The notes beneath the pieces are model-generated. The model worked only from the letters and a program-made list of their open reading frames with translations, searched no databases and was not told the DNA's origin. DNA of 64,000 bases from Blastomussa wellsi. Lineage: Eukaryota > Cnidaria > Anthozoa > Scleractinia > Plerogyridae. This document shows positions 54,201 to 64,000 of the stretch, piece by piece. Both the position numbers and the translations under genes were made by a program. The stretch spans positions 22,980,856-23,044,855 of the forward strand of contig OX393561.1 in the NCBI GenBank assembly GCA_947652115.1. Direction: 5' to 3'. Position 1 is the first letter of the stretch. Every line of letters starts with the position of its first letter.

Positions 54201-57200
54201 ATGAGAAAAGATGATGATGATGGATGTCACGTGCAACCAGTATTTTTTAAAATTTGAATGGAGTTTTCAAGTTTACGCATCGGTTTTGTAAATTCATTCC
54301 GAGTTAAGGAATTCCCGTGAAAATTTTACTGCATTGCATTGTTGGAAACAAAGAGCAACAAAATATCATTTTATTTAAAATAATAATTTATTACGACATA
54401 TCCAAGCAATATTAGGTTTTTTATGCATGTAGCGAAGTTATTTTCCTGTTAACTCATGACATTCAAATCTTGGATCGATGTTACAAAGAAATATTCAAAT
54501 GTTCATTTCAGTCTTGTGGATAACTGGTCATGCATGACATAGATTAACTGTAAATATAAAGTTTACGATGAGTGAGTGATTCTTTCCCAGTAACCGCAGT
54601 AAGTCATATTCACGACTTAAAAAGGTTATTAAAGACAAAAAGAAAAGCAATAGTAAGAGAAGTGGTGAGAAATAAAATCATAACAGATTTAAGGTCATTC
54701 CACAGCACTGAAATAGAACCAACACTGAGATTTCTGTCAAACTTTGCCTGGTAATTGTTTATCGTATGGGAACTTAAATTATAAAATAAAAATGGGGGGT
54801 CCCCATGCTCGTTTAGAAGCAACGGCACCTTGTTTATACGCACATTTTCCGTATATTTCCTTATAACTTTACCCATGATTGGCTTGAGAAACACACGTTT
54901 TCGACGATTGCTACTTACATAACACTGAGAATTTGCTTATGTTTATTCTGTAAAAAGAACGGTACAGCTCAATTCAAAATAAGAGAAAAAAATGATAGGT
55001 AGCCATGCTCGTTTATGAGAAAACCACGAATTACCTCTCAATTGAGCTCCAGCTGTAAAGAAAAAGCTGCCATTTTTATGTGCCAGTGTTCTCCCTAGGT
55101 ACTTTAGGCCAGGCGGGCCACCTGGCTTAAAAGTTGAGATTTAACCCAATTTAGGATCTCAAAGTGGGAATACCTATCAATAAGTAAAGAATCAAAATAA
55201 AATCGATGAACCACTTGTTGCTGATGTCATTTTTACCGATCGATATGCAGTTAATATGATTACAAGTACCCCAATGATTTGATCTTTTGTGAATATGTTC
55301 AAAGTTGTGATGCATTGTATTCTGCATTCGTTTCGTTGGACGATAGCCATCAGAATAACAGTAACTTGCTAAACCCCTGCACAAGTTAGTCAAACGTCCA
55401 ACTTTCAGTTCAGAAATCTTTTAAGCCACCAGGCTAGCTTTTTACAGTCAGAACCCCCCTGGCCTTCCAAAAACCCTAGGGAGCGCGCTAATAATCACGC
55501 GTAAAAATATGCGCAGAAAGAATGTGCAATGCAAAACTAGGGAATGACCTTAATATAATAACAAGTCAAAAGTTTGGCTACATGTATATGTGCATGCCTG
55601 AAAGAAAACAATTCATTTATTGTGTTTAAATAAAGAAAATGTTGTTGTTGTTGTTGTTCCTGAACTTGGCAGAGAAATTAATCTTCAACTTGTGTACATG
55701 CTTGTACTTTCCATTTTTATCAGTTCTGGTAAGATTTAAAATGCTGCAACATAATTGCAGCATTTATTTATCATTTTTGGTTTCAAAAAAATGTTGTTGT
55801 TTTTTTGGTAGAAATTAAGGAGTTAAAGTGTTGAGCACCCAGTGTCGCAATAATATTATACATATTTACCTGCTTCCAGTCATGTGACTTCTTGTAGGAT
55901 TTACTTGAAAATATTGCTGCTGGCTTCCAGCCATAATTGACAGGAACACAAATGGAAAGTGCTCTTCGATCAGCCAGCTTCATCTCTTTGTCTGTAAGAC
56001 GGAATGGTGCAGGTGGAAGTTTAGATTTTTCCTTCTTTCCACGTTTTCCTTTGCCTGAAGATAATTTGAAACACAAAAAGCATGACAATGAGTTTCCTTT
56101 CCCGCAGGTGACTGTGATTTTTTAATGCTGTGCATCAGAAGCATATCACCTACAGTAGAAGTGCGCGACTCAGTTCAATGCTGAGGATTATTCCCAACCA
56201 ATCAAAATTAACTTCCTAATATGGACATGTCAACAACTCTATCAGCTGAAACTCTGATTGTCAATACATGTACCTATCAAGAGTTTTGATGATTTCTCCA
56301 TCTGTTCATGATTAACCCCCTCTGAAGTTGAAACATGCAAGAACCAAAAGCATGTCTGTTCATAATTAAAAAGAAGATCATCCAACTGTTGCCACTCAAT
56401 TTAACGAATTGACGCCAGTTTTTCATGCGTCTGTCCTGTTATTGATCATGAACTGCGTCATAACATTGTCAAAGTAGGTGTGGATCTACGAGGCGATAGC
56501 CGAGTGGATCCGCAGACTACTTTGACAATGTTATGACAAAATTCATTGTCAATAACAGGACAGACGCATGAAAAACTGGTGTCAATTTGTTTTTACGATA
56601 AAGAAAAGTTTTTTCCGCTCTTTGGGTCAACACGTCAATATTGCGCGTGTATAAATTTTAAATTCATGTGTCTGTCCACTTATTGTTGACGAAAATTAAC
56701 CAATGAGCGCGCGAGAATTTCCTTGCTTATCGTAAATAAAGTTTTTGATTAGTTTTGTACAACTATTGACAACTTTCTGGTGGCTTTCCTTTCAACTGGC
56801 CAATCAAAATACAAGAACTATGAGAGGCAGATATACATGTATGTCAAGCTCCATGTTTGTGTTCTGACAATTGACATCTCTGCCTGTCACAGTTCTTGCA
56901 ATTTGATTTGCATAGTTTATACGGTCCAAGCCATCAGAAAAATGGCAAATATTAATCAAAAGTGTTGTCAAGTGGCAACAATTATAGCACACAGCACTTT
57001 TATACAAGTGCCTGTCTAATAATTATTATAATTTGACGCTATCTGCCTTATAGACATACAGTACAGTACTAACAATCATAATAAATATAATCATTATGTC
57101 TCTAAAGCAGACCAGTGTCCAATAATAATTAATGTACTCATATATACATGTACCTTTACTGTTCCCTGGTGCATCCTGCTGCTGCTCTACCTCGGAACCC

Positions 57201-59719
57201 ATATTTTCTTGTACGCCACCCGGACTGCATCCAGGAAACCTGCCAAAATGTTCCTCAGTCTTCCTAACTTTAATTCCATCAGAGCGTCCTATTATAACAT
57301 CCACAAGCTCTTGGACGACATTCTTGAGCAAATGCATCATATCCGGAAAAACTTGTATTGTGCGGTCGTGGTATGGTAAAAGCATGAAAGAATTGCAGCC
57401 TTTACTACCTGTGGCCTTTGTTACAAGGCTTGCCTGAGTAGGGTTCTTACAATTTTCATAGGCAATACTATCAAACTGGATGTCTTCATTTGTAAGCTTA
57501 CTTGGAGGCAGTTGTTGACAACTTTTTTCTCCAGGAAAATTTTTCTTTGCCTTTCGCAAGCTGTGTTCTTCAGGTAGGAAACGCCTGTTTTGCAAGTAGA
57601 CAACCTTGTCCAACAAAGGTATGTACTCTCCTATTGAACAAAACAAGAGTCACAATAATTTCAGGTCTTGGAAGTATTTGTAATTTTGCACTGAGTAAAA
57701 CATGTGCACTTAGCTTGCAGGCTGTGCATACAGATAAAATCGCAAAACCGGGAATCATGCTAAAAATTTAAAACATAAGCCGTAACGTGCGGCGCAAATT
57801 TGAATTTTGAAAGCGAAATTCCCAGTTTGGCGATTTGAGCTAAGCCTATCACTAATTCCTCGCAATCTCTCGATTAACAGAAGACTACTGAGCAATTTTA
57901 ATCTGTTTTAGAGCTGATATTTAATTTCCTCGGTTTTTAGAGTAAAGTGAAAATCGGAACTTAGCTTGGCAACTTGCTTGAGCAACTTGCGATTGAAAGT
58001 TGAAACTTGCTCGCTCAGGTTCCAACTTGCTTGAATCAACCTGTCAATCAAATACCAATGTTGCGGCGGAAGTTTGCAATATTGTCATCAAAAGAACATC
58101 CTGTTTGACTGTAAATCTCTTTCGCTAACAAACCATATCATACATGTAAATTAAAGATTTCTTTCAATAACGGCATTCAAACATTCAGGAAGACAGCTAC
58201 TTTACTGCGCTTTTCAGTAACATGCAAACTCTGAAGTTCAAAACTCACCAACAGTTTTGTTTTTCACTGCCCCAATTATCATAGCGGACGTCTCAGGAAA
58301 TAACGATGCTTTATGCAAAATTATGGTCAAAAGGTCATGTTTGTGAGTTGTGATTGGTGGATTTTGATCCAATGTTGTCAGTTTCTGTGTGTTTTCAGGG
58401 CCCAATTATAATTATGATTGACGGTAGTGAAAAGACGTAAACCTTAGTTGGGCTTTGAACTTCAGAGTTCGCATTTTATTGATCAGGCACAGTAACAATA
58501 ACTTTTTTTTGGTACTGAGTTTGATTTGCAAATTAAATTAAGTAATGGTTATGGACCTACCTCTTAATTCACACCACATGCAACCTTGAAGAGCACCAGC
58601 TCCTACACAGCTGAATGTTTTGTTGAGACCAGGATAATCCAATACATAATTGTGAAGGCGAACTTGAAACTTGAAATTTTCACAATTAAATGCATCATAA
58701 AACACTGCACCATCAAGTTCCATCAGTTCATCAACAAGCACCTCCAGATAAGGGTCAATTGACTTTGGTTCATGCTTTCCATTGGCAGGAATGATTCCAG
58801 CAAGCATCACATGTTCATACTTGTTGCGCATAACTTTTGGCAAATTGAGAATGGTCACCATAACCGGCCACATGGAGTAACATACTTTATTTGAACTAAC
58901 AGGGTTCACCCCGTCTGTACTGAACTGAATTAAAAGTCCCCTGAAATCGCCACTAAACACACCATCGTCAGCAAAGAGCTGTTTCCATGCCGGTGAATTT
59001 TGCACATCATAAATTAGACAACTTTCATCGAATGAATAATGACTCTGAAGAACTTCAGACATATCTCTGTTCTCGAACATTCGTTTCCAACGAGGGCCAA
59101 GTGGATAGTAAACATACTTACGAAGAGGTACGCCGTTCGAACCAAAGCGTTTTGCATGGCAAATGGGACATTCATCCAGGTCTGAGAAATCATAGCGAGG
59201 TGTTTTTCTGAAGATGACACAGTCGTTTGGGCATGTGTGATAAGTTACTGTATCCAGCATGTGCGGTCTCACAAATTTCAAAGCCTCTTCATACGAAGAA
59301 GGTAAATTATTACCTGGGGGTAAAATATTCTCATGTTCGAATTTCAGTAGCTCAGACAAGGCACTTTTACTGACAGAAGGATGAGTAGTGAACCAATCGA
59401 AATATCCAGCAAGCGCCTCCAATACACTCGTAGAACTTCCTTCATAAAGAGGCAATTCCTCTTCTATTTTCTGACTTTCAACGCTTGTAATTGACTCAGC
59501 TGTATCATCGTCGCTCTTTTGTGAATTACTATCCGACAAGCTTGATTGTCCAGATGTAATTGATGCTAGGTCCACGATCGAATCACAGTCATCTTCGTCT
59601 ACTGAACTGTCTACTGAACCAGTATCACTATCGTGCAGTGTATCGTGTAATGACGAGCTGTTTCTTTCAAAATCCGATGAGGTGTTCGGACTTTTGTTTA
59701 CACTCTTAAACTCCAAATT
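51271..59719 (-). CDS. CACTA (EnSpm) TNP2-type transposase, six exons
   Basis: Exons on the minus strand: 59719-58561, 57630-57154, 56054-55870, 53568-53371, 52566-52405 and 51828-51271. All junctions are GT/AG and in phase, and the last five plus the open part of the first give a whole number of codons (about 912) without a stop. Exon 1 has an acidic serine-rich leader, a zinc pattern (CPNDCVIF...CPICHAKRF), then [37 protein letters not shown] and GCMWCELRG, diagnostic of the tnp2 family. Exon 2 has [19 protein letters not shown]. Exon 5 has [20 protein letters not shown] (DUF4218-like), and exon 6 ends in the usual C-terminal region. No ATG opens exon 1; an AG precedes it, so a short upstream exon is missing or not recognised. 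Confidence 0.8.
55084..55489. mobile_element. MITE-like element in a TNP2 intron
   Basis: CAGTGTTCTCCCTAGG and inner CCACCTGGCTTAAAAG at the left pair with inverted CTTTTAAGCCACCAGGCT and CCCTAGGGAGCGCGCT at the right. No coding sequence. A clear TSD is not visible. Confidence 0.55.
55641..55658. repeat. (GTT)n microsatellite
   Basis: Six GTT units. Confidence 0.9.
56407..56587. mobile_element. foldback element
   Basis: AATTGACGCCAGTTTTTCAT and GTCTGTCCTGTTATTG at the left are matched inverted by CAATAACAGGACAGAC and ATGAAAAACTGGTGTCAATT at the right. Pairing continues to ACTTTGACAATGTTATGAC around a 38-bp loop with GGCGATAGCCGAGTGGATCC. Lies upstream of TNP2 exon 3. Confidence 0.8.
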
Positions 59720-59734
59720 CTGGATTTCTTTTTA

Positions 59735-59880
59735 TAAGAAACATGAGTTCTTCTTATAAGAATACTAGTTCTTGTTAGGAGAAATAAATAAAATGAAGTT
59801 CTTTAAATAAGAAGACTATTCTTATTTAAAGAATATAATTTTGATATACTCTTCCTACAAGGAAATATATTCTTCACATC
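59735..59880. promoter_or_regulatory. palindrome cluster upstream of TNP2
   Basis: Several imperfect TTCTT...AAGAA palindromes (TTCTTATAAGAA, TTCTTATTTAAAGAA) lie just ahead of the first TNP2 exon. They resemble heat-shock-element spacing or transposase-binding repeats; neither is shown. Confidence 0.3.
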
Positions 59881-59996
59881 AGAACTTTCTCACCAATTTA
59901 ATCTGAATTGGATGAGTTAGTGATAAATCTATAAATGCTGTTAACCCAGCAAGGTATATAAACATAACTTACAAACTAATGCCTTAGCTACTTAAG

Positions 59997-62934
59997 CTAC
60001 TTAGCTAAACCAGATACAATTTTCCCCTGTTTGACGCTTTCATGTATGAGTGACAAGAGGTTATCACTACAAAAGTAACAGGCTGTGTCTGCGGGATCTG
60101 CTTTCTGCAATCCACAATAGCAGTAACAAGAGTCATTGAAAACCCTGGGAGGTATGTAAACACTTTTGCTTGGGGTATAGGAACAAGGCTCATAGCCTTG
60201 TTCTGGTAACCATATCAGCATGACAAACTCATGCTTGAATATATCTTCCCACCTTTGCTGGTATGTGGTGTTAACACTTAACCTGTGCAATGCAATATGT
60301 TTCGCTTCCCTCCCCTCCATTGTGACTGTTAAAAGGCCCTGCTTGTAGATGTCATAAACTTGACTAGCATGCACAGGCAAAACATGACCAATGGTCCAAA
60401 TAGTTGGGTTTACTGCAGATGGTAAAAACATTGCATTAGCTCTGTAGTATTCCTCTGCTAAGGATTTAAGTTTAGTAAGATCTGTTTCCTGGACTTCAAA
60501 TCTGTTAAATATTGAACAACAGTCCCTCAATCTGATCCCAATATAAACTAATGTCAACACTGTCTGTCTTTGCTTCTTACTGTCTCCCTCCCTGCTCAAC
60601 ACCTTTATGAGCCTCATAAAATTGTGGCAAAAAGACCTTGACTCCTTCCCAGTGAAACGGTACTGCAAATCCCACTGTTTTCCTTGGGTTTCGTCGAACC
60701 ATTTTTTTACTTTTGTGGCTAAATGTTTTGCCTTAACCTCATACTGAAGGGCAGTTACAACATTTGCAAAACAACTATCTTCTGGAACATCTGAAAATGC
60801 TTTGTGTGATGGCAGTATCTTTGATTTTCCAATGGATTCCTTCAGAAGGGCTTTAAAAAAGTACTGCCATGCATTATTTTTCAAATGCAGCGGTTCCACA
60901 TGGGCCTTATCAATGAGTTTCCCAACTAGAGGAGTAAACTCTTGCCGGCTCTTTTGATGAGCAATGAAATCGGTCATTTTTGCCCTTTTCGTTTTCTCAG
61001 TCCCTGGTTTTCCCTGGAGTGAAATCTTAAATTTTTCAACACTTTCAGCTACCTTAACCCTTTGTTGAAAAGGCCATGGCCTCCACTTACATGAAGGATC
61101 ACTTCCAAATCTCCCTTGCAAGTCAGTGTAATCATTTGTGCTTGCATTCCCAAATGAAGAAAAGAAGGTTGCTGAATTGGAAAGCTCCCCGCCAAGCATT
61201 GCCAGCATCTTCATATCATTGGGTAGCTCTTTAAACCTAAATGTTACATGCAGATCATTTATTGTAAACACCTTTCCCTCCAAGTCTACCATTTGTTTAC
61301 ATACTGCTTGGACATACTTTTTGATGACCAGTGAAGATTCCTCACAATTAGCTCCAAATATCAAAAAGTTGTCAGAGCTGGAGGCTACCCTTTTTCCCGT
61401 ATTTAAAAAGCTGATTAGGAATGAGCATGCAGTCTCATTCTTACCAAAGGGACAGCCGTCCCCTCCGAATGCAATCAGGAAAGTACCTTTCCGTCTCGCC
61501 AAACCATTTCAAGGCGTCTTTGCATGAATTCTGCACTTTTAAATAAAAGCTTGCCAATCTAGGTAGATATTCCCTTAAATCTCTAAAGCATCCCCTGGTG
61601 TGTTCATCCTCTATGTATGGAGCAAATTCATCCTTGATTGAATGAATTGTCCCTATATCAATTTTATTTACTTCCTTGATTAGGTTGCTATATGTGAGCA
61701 ACTTTGGTATGGGACACTTTGACATGAATGTTATGGCTGTTTTCCCACCTCGCTTCTTTTCACTACACTTCATAGTGGACGCCAGTCTAACAGACTGGTA
61801 TTTTCGTTTTCCCATCACACCACCAGTATAGTAAGTACCTATACTTCTTAAAATATTATCCCTAGAATTTTGAAAGCCTTCCAGTTCCTGTTTTTGCTTT
61901 TTGTCAATTATGTAGCTTGTTACCTTAGCATTACTTAATACATAGTTTCCTAGATCACTAGTCTTGCATCTTTTTTGGAGAGTGTCAAAGAGGCCATCAA
62001 GTGCAGGCCGTTTGTTACTCTTAGTAGCTCCATGTATCTGCGATGCCTGTGCAAATGTTTCACAGTTTCTTCTAAAAGATGTTTGTGCTGTGCAACTTGG
62101 ACTTTCAAGGGATGTTGGTGATACCACTCGCTGCTTCCCCTGAAAATAAAATGATACCAATATTATTAACACCTTTTAATGTGCTAAAATAATGCATTTA
62201 CCAGTTCTAACCATTTCTATACAGATATTTTTTTGGAGAAAGCTAAAACAGTGTTAACATGGTTCTTTGTGAACACAGTTTTCTCATGAAATTATTTAGT
62301 CAATTTACTATATAAATATAATAATAAAATGTAGATAGTCAGTACAAAAATTGTCAAATTACACCCATCCTAGTATGATGTAATAACACAAATGTTACCT
62401 TTGTGCTAAGCTTAGCAGACAAACTTTCAGATGTTTCTTTAAGTTCAGTTACCTAAGAAATGACCAGAAATAATCAGTTTACAATTACTTATTAACATTT
62501 CTTCCCCAATTACAATAAAAAATATCAGATTATGTAGAGAGAATCTACCATGTGATAGTAATTAATTCGGTGGCTCAAATTATAATCAAATCAAATAATA
62601 TGGGACTAAAATATAAGCAACAGTGTTTGTACCGACAAACAACTTATAGTGTTTATAAAATAACAAAAGAACAGCAGAGTAAACTGAGCAGGAAAGACTA
62701 CTGAGGCAAAAATTGGCTAGGGTCTACATACTGGTACTGTATAATTTTAAGCTTATAGCATCTTAAACTTAACTCACAAAATAAGCTTACCTTCTCATTC
62801 AACCGGCGGACCTTTTGTTGCTCAACTTTTATTTCTGAAAGAGCACTTGCCTTTTCCTTGGCTAGTTGAACAGCAATGTCACGTTTGGCTTTCATAAACT
62901 GACCGACAGCGAAGCGCTTGTGTACTCTGGGCAT
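59997..62934 (-). pseudogene. element X gene B copy 2, one frameshift
   Basis: Exons on the minus strand: 62934-62791 (MPRVHKRFAVGQFMKAKRDI, 48 codons), 62452-62399 (18 codons) and 62139-59997. The first two exons match copy 1 in size, phase and partly in sequence. Exon 3 reads YYTGGVMGKRKYQSVRLAST, KCPIPKLLTYSNLIKEVN, then a +1 shift near 61496, then GTFLIAFGGDGCPFGKNETA, DNFLIFGANCEES, LPNDMKMLAMLGGELSNSAT, KAHVEPLHLKNNAWQYFF, YRFTGKESRSFCHNFMRL, NPTIWTIGHVLPVH, MEGREAKHIALHRL, RWEDIFKHEFVMLIWLPEQG and a cysteine tail CYCGLQKADPADTACYFC. Apart from the shift about 780 codons are open. It is the best template for family searches. The order of acidic motifs recalls, distantly, RAG1/Transib transposases (inference). 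Confidence 0.75.
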
Positions 62935-63236
62935 GTTCCTCACTGCTGTGGCTAACAGACCGTAGCCAATTTTTGCCTCAGTAGTCTTTCTTGCACAGAT
63001 TAACCGCTGCAAACCAATCCCATGTTTACAATATCATGAGAATACGAGACGCAGTGCGTATGAAATAACGACAATTTTCGAATTACTTTAAGACATTTCA
63101 AAGCAACGAAAAACATACGATTCTTACCAAGAGATTGAACAAGCCATGAATCATCTTTTCAGGTCTGTATTGACAAATCCAAAGAATTGTATTGAAGCTA
63201 AAACAAGCCCTTTTTCAGTACAGCGAACAGACGCCA

Positions 63237-63446
63237 TTAGACTGAATTTTCCGTATAAACGATCATCTTGTCTCTCCCGGGGAACCTCAACACATTTGGT
63301 ATCAGAAGAAAGCTTGTGTTTTCTTCTTTCGAGTAAAATCTTTCTTTCACAACTCCCGCCCTATCCCAGAATGCAAATGGCACTTCTTTATATACCCCGA
63401 GGGGGTAGCACCCAGTCCCTCGCAAAAATCTCACGGCCAGAAGCCA
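63237..63446 (-). other. element X leader frame (gene C), copy 2
   Basis: A minus-strand frame of 70 codons from KWLLAVRFLRG to TENSV and a TAA at 63237, immediately inside the right TIR. It aligns without gaps to copy 1 (16566-16780): shared KW, G at 11, V(Y/W)YK, IPN(V/M)L and terminal SV. No early in-frame ATG. Confidence 0.4.
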
Positions 63447-63499
63447 TTTCTTGCTTCAATGTAATGTCGCAAAACTCAAGACAGCTGACCCGGCGTGCA

Positions 63500-63902
63500 T
63501 GCTCTGTAAAGACGACGAAGTTTTGAAAGTGGTGGCTGAGAGTGATGATGACAGCGGCGAGTTAAAGTTAAAGAGAGCATCGGAAACGCAAGAAGTAAAT
63601 TTATCGTTTTTAGCTCCATAAAACCGCGTTCTCACTATAACTTGCTACTTTTTCTTAAAACAAAGGGTTTTTTTGCCATAGACGCAATTAATCAAATTGA
63701 TGAAAAACTTGAGACTATGCATGAGAAAATAACAAATTCTAAGGGCTATGTCAATTCCAGTTGTGACTCGGACATGTCAGAAGCTTAGAAAGAGGAGAAA
63801 GATTCCGACGAGTGATAACATCTTGTCAAATTGTAAACAAGTTTTCACTGTGTTTGATCAGATGGACAAACTACTTGCATGTATAAATGAAAGACTGAGA
63901 TA
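63500..63902 (+). other. possible exons of an unknown coiled-coil gene
   Basis: Open plus-strand pieces read LCKDDEVLKVVAESDDDSGE (ending near a GTAAAT) and, after TTGCCATAG, AINQIDEKLETMHEKITNSK. A later piece reads VFDQMDKLLACINERLR. Junction phases do not clearly agree. The last piece abuts the PLE tip at 63903. Not recognised. Confidence 0.3.
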
Positions 63903-63903
63903 G

Positions 63904-63938
<35 letters not shown>

Positions 63939-64000
63939 TCAGTGGGAAGTATAACAATATAATTTGGTTTTATCAACTGGGTTGATAATGTCAATTGGCC
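63903..64000 (-). mobile_element. PLE 3' end, continues past the window
   Basis: GAGGGGGTAAGTTTCTAAAG, GTGGTGCTGCGTCAGTGGGA and GATAATGTCAATTGGCC match the other PLE copies in this orientation (30653 onward). Confidence 0.85.

Larger units (their letters stand above)
59997..63499. mobile_element. element X copy 2, left part missing
   Basis: The right end finishes CCCGGCGTG at 63491-63499, the inverse of CACGCCGGG in copy 1, followed inward by the same leader landmarks (GCGAGGGA...CTGGG, TGATACCAAA, GTCTAATGGCG). Gene B occupies the element. No gene A and no left TIR are found beyond 59997, where CACTA-type DNA begins, so this copy is truncated or rearranged on the left. Confidence 0.6.

Noticed and set aside
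59735..59880. Right CACTA terminus
   Set aside because: The palindromes do not resemble the TGTGAA repeats at 48516 and no CACTA tip is present in them.

Overview
The window reads as a gene-poor, A+T-rich, intron-bearing animal genome dominated by mobile DNA. Split genes with GT/AG junctions, a tRNA-headed SINE with a Nin-like body, Penelope-like retroelements (PLEs), PIF/Harbinger, KDZ-type, CACTA, hAT, Tc1/mariner and Crypton pieces, an L1/Tx1-type LINE, and multicopy P2RX7-C-like genes together suggest a cnidarian, probably an anthozoan such as a coral. That assignment is inference; there is no ribosomal or mitochondrial marker.

Layout. 1-4760: a split gene of unknown function, probably broken, with several small inverted-repeat elements and a tandem duplication. 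4790-7712: a PLE 3' end, a Harbinger relic, a SINE, a Crypton recombinase relic joined to a LINE relic. 8861-17600: one PIF/Harbinger transposon with matching terminal inverted repeats (TIRs) and ATT on both sides. Its transposase is split by a second transposon (10942-16825), here called element X, which carries two convergent genes and does not match any family I can name; element X is itself invaded by a palindromic PLE fragment and a small TIR element. 18202-23754: a KDZ-like transposon with an 8-bp target-site duplication (TSD), satellite-like inverted ends, a KDZ-type transposase and a DUF3987-like ATPase. 23803-28116: a 265-290 bp direct repeat enclosing a HUH/SF3 Rep gene, a cluster of short repeats and an intact Tc1/mariner transposase. 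28890-30652: two P2RX7-C-like gene pieces in opposite orientations. 30653-34284: PLE pieces plus a third, decayed element X (relic of gene B and a nearly intact gene A). 34697-38321: a complete hAT-like transposon with an 830-codon frame. 39325-40727: overlapping SAM-domain and chromodomain genes. 40944-48300: a decayed five-exon gene of a SAP-containing family, with a full-length LINE (41611-47152) in its last intron. 48516-59719: CACTA-type DNA with an apparently intact six-exon TNP2 transposase. 59997-63499: a second element X copy with gene B open apart from one frameshift. 63903-end: the tip of another PLE.

The most interesting point is element X. Three independent loci share gene B; two share gene A in the same tail-to-tail arrangement; two share a CACGCCGGG terminus and a collinear 70-codon reading frame in the leader. 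The nested insertions give a relative age order: Harbinger first, then element X, then the PLE and small element.
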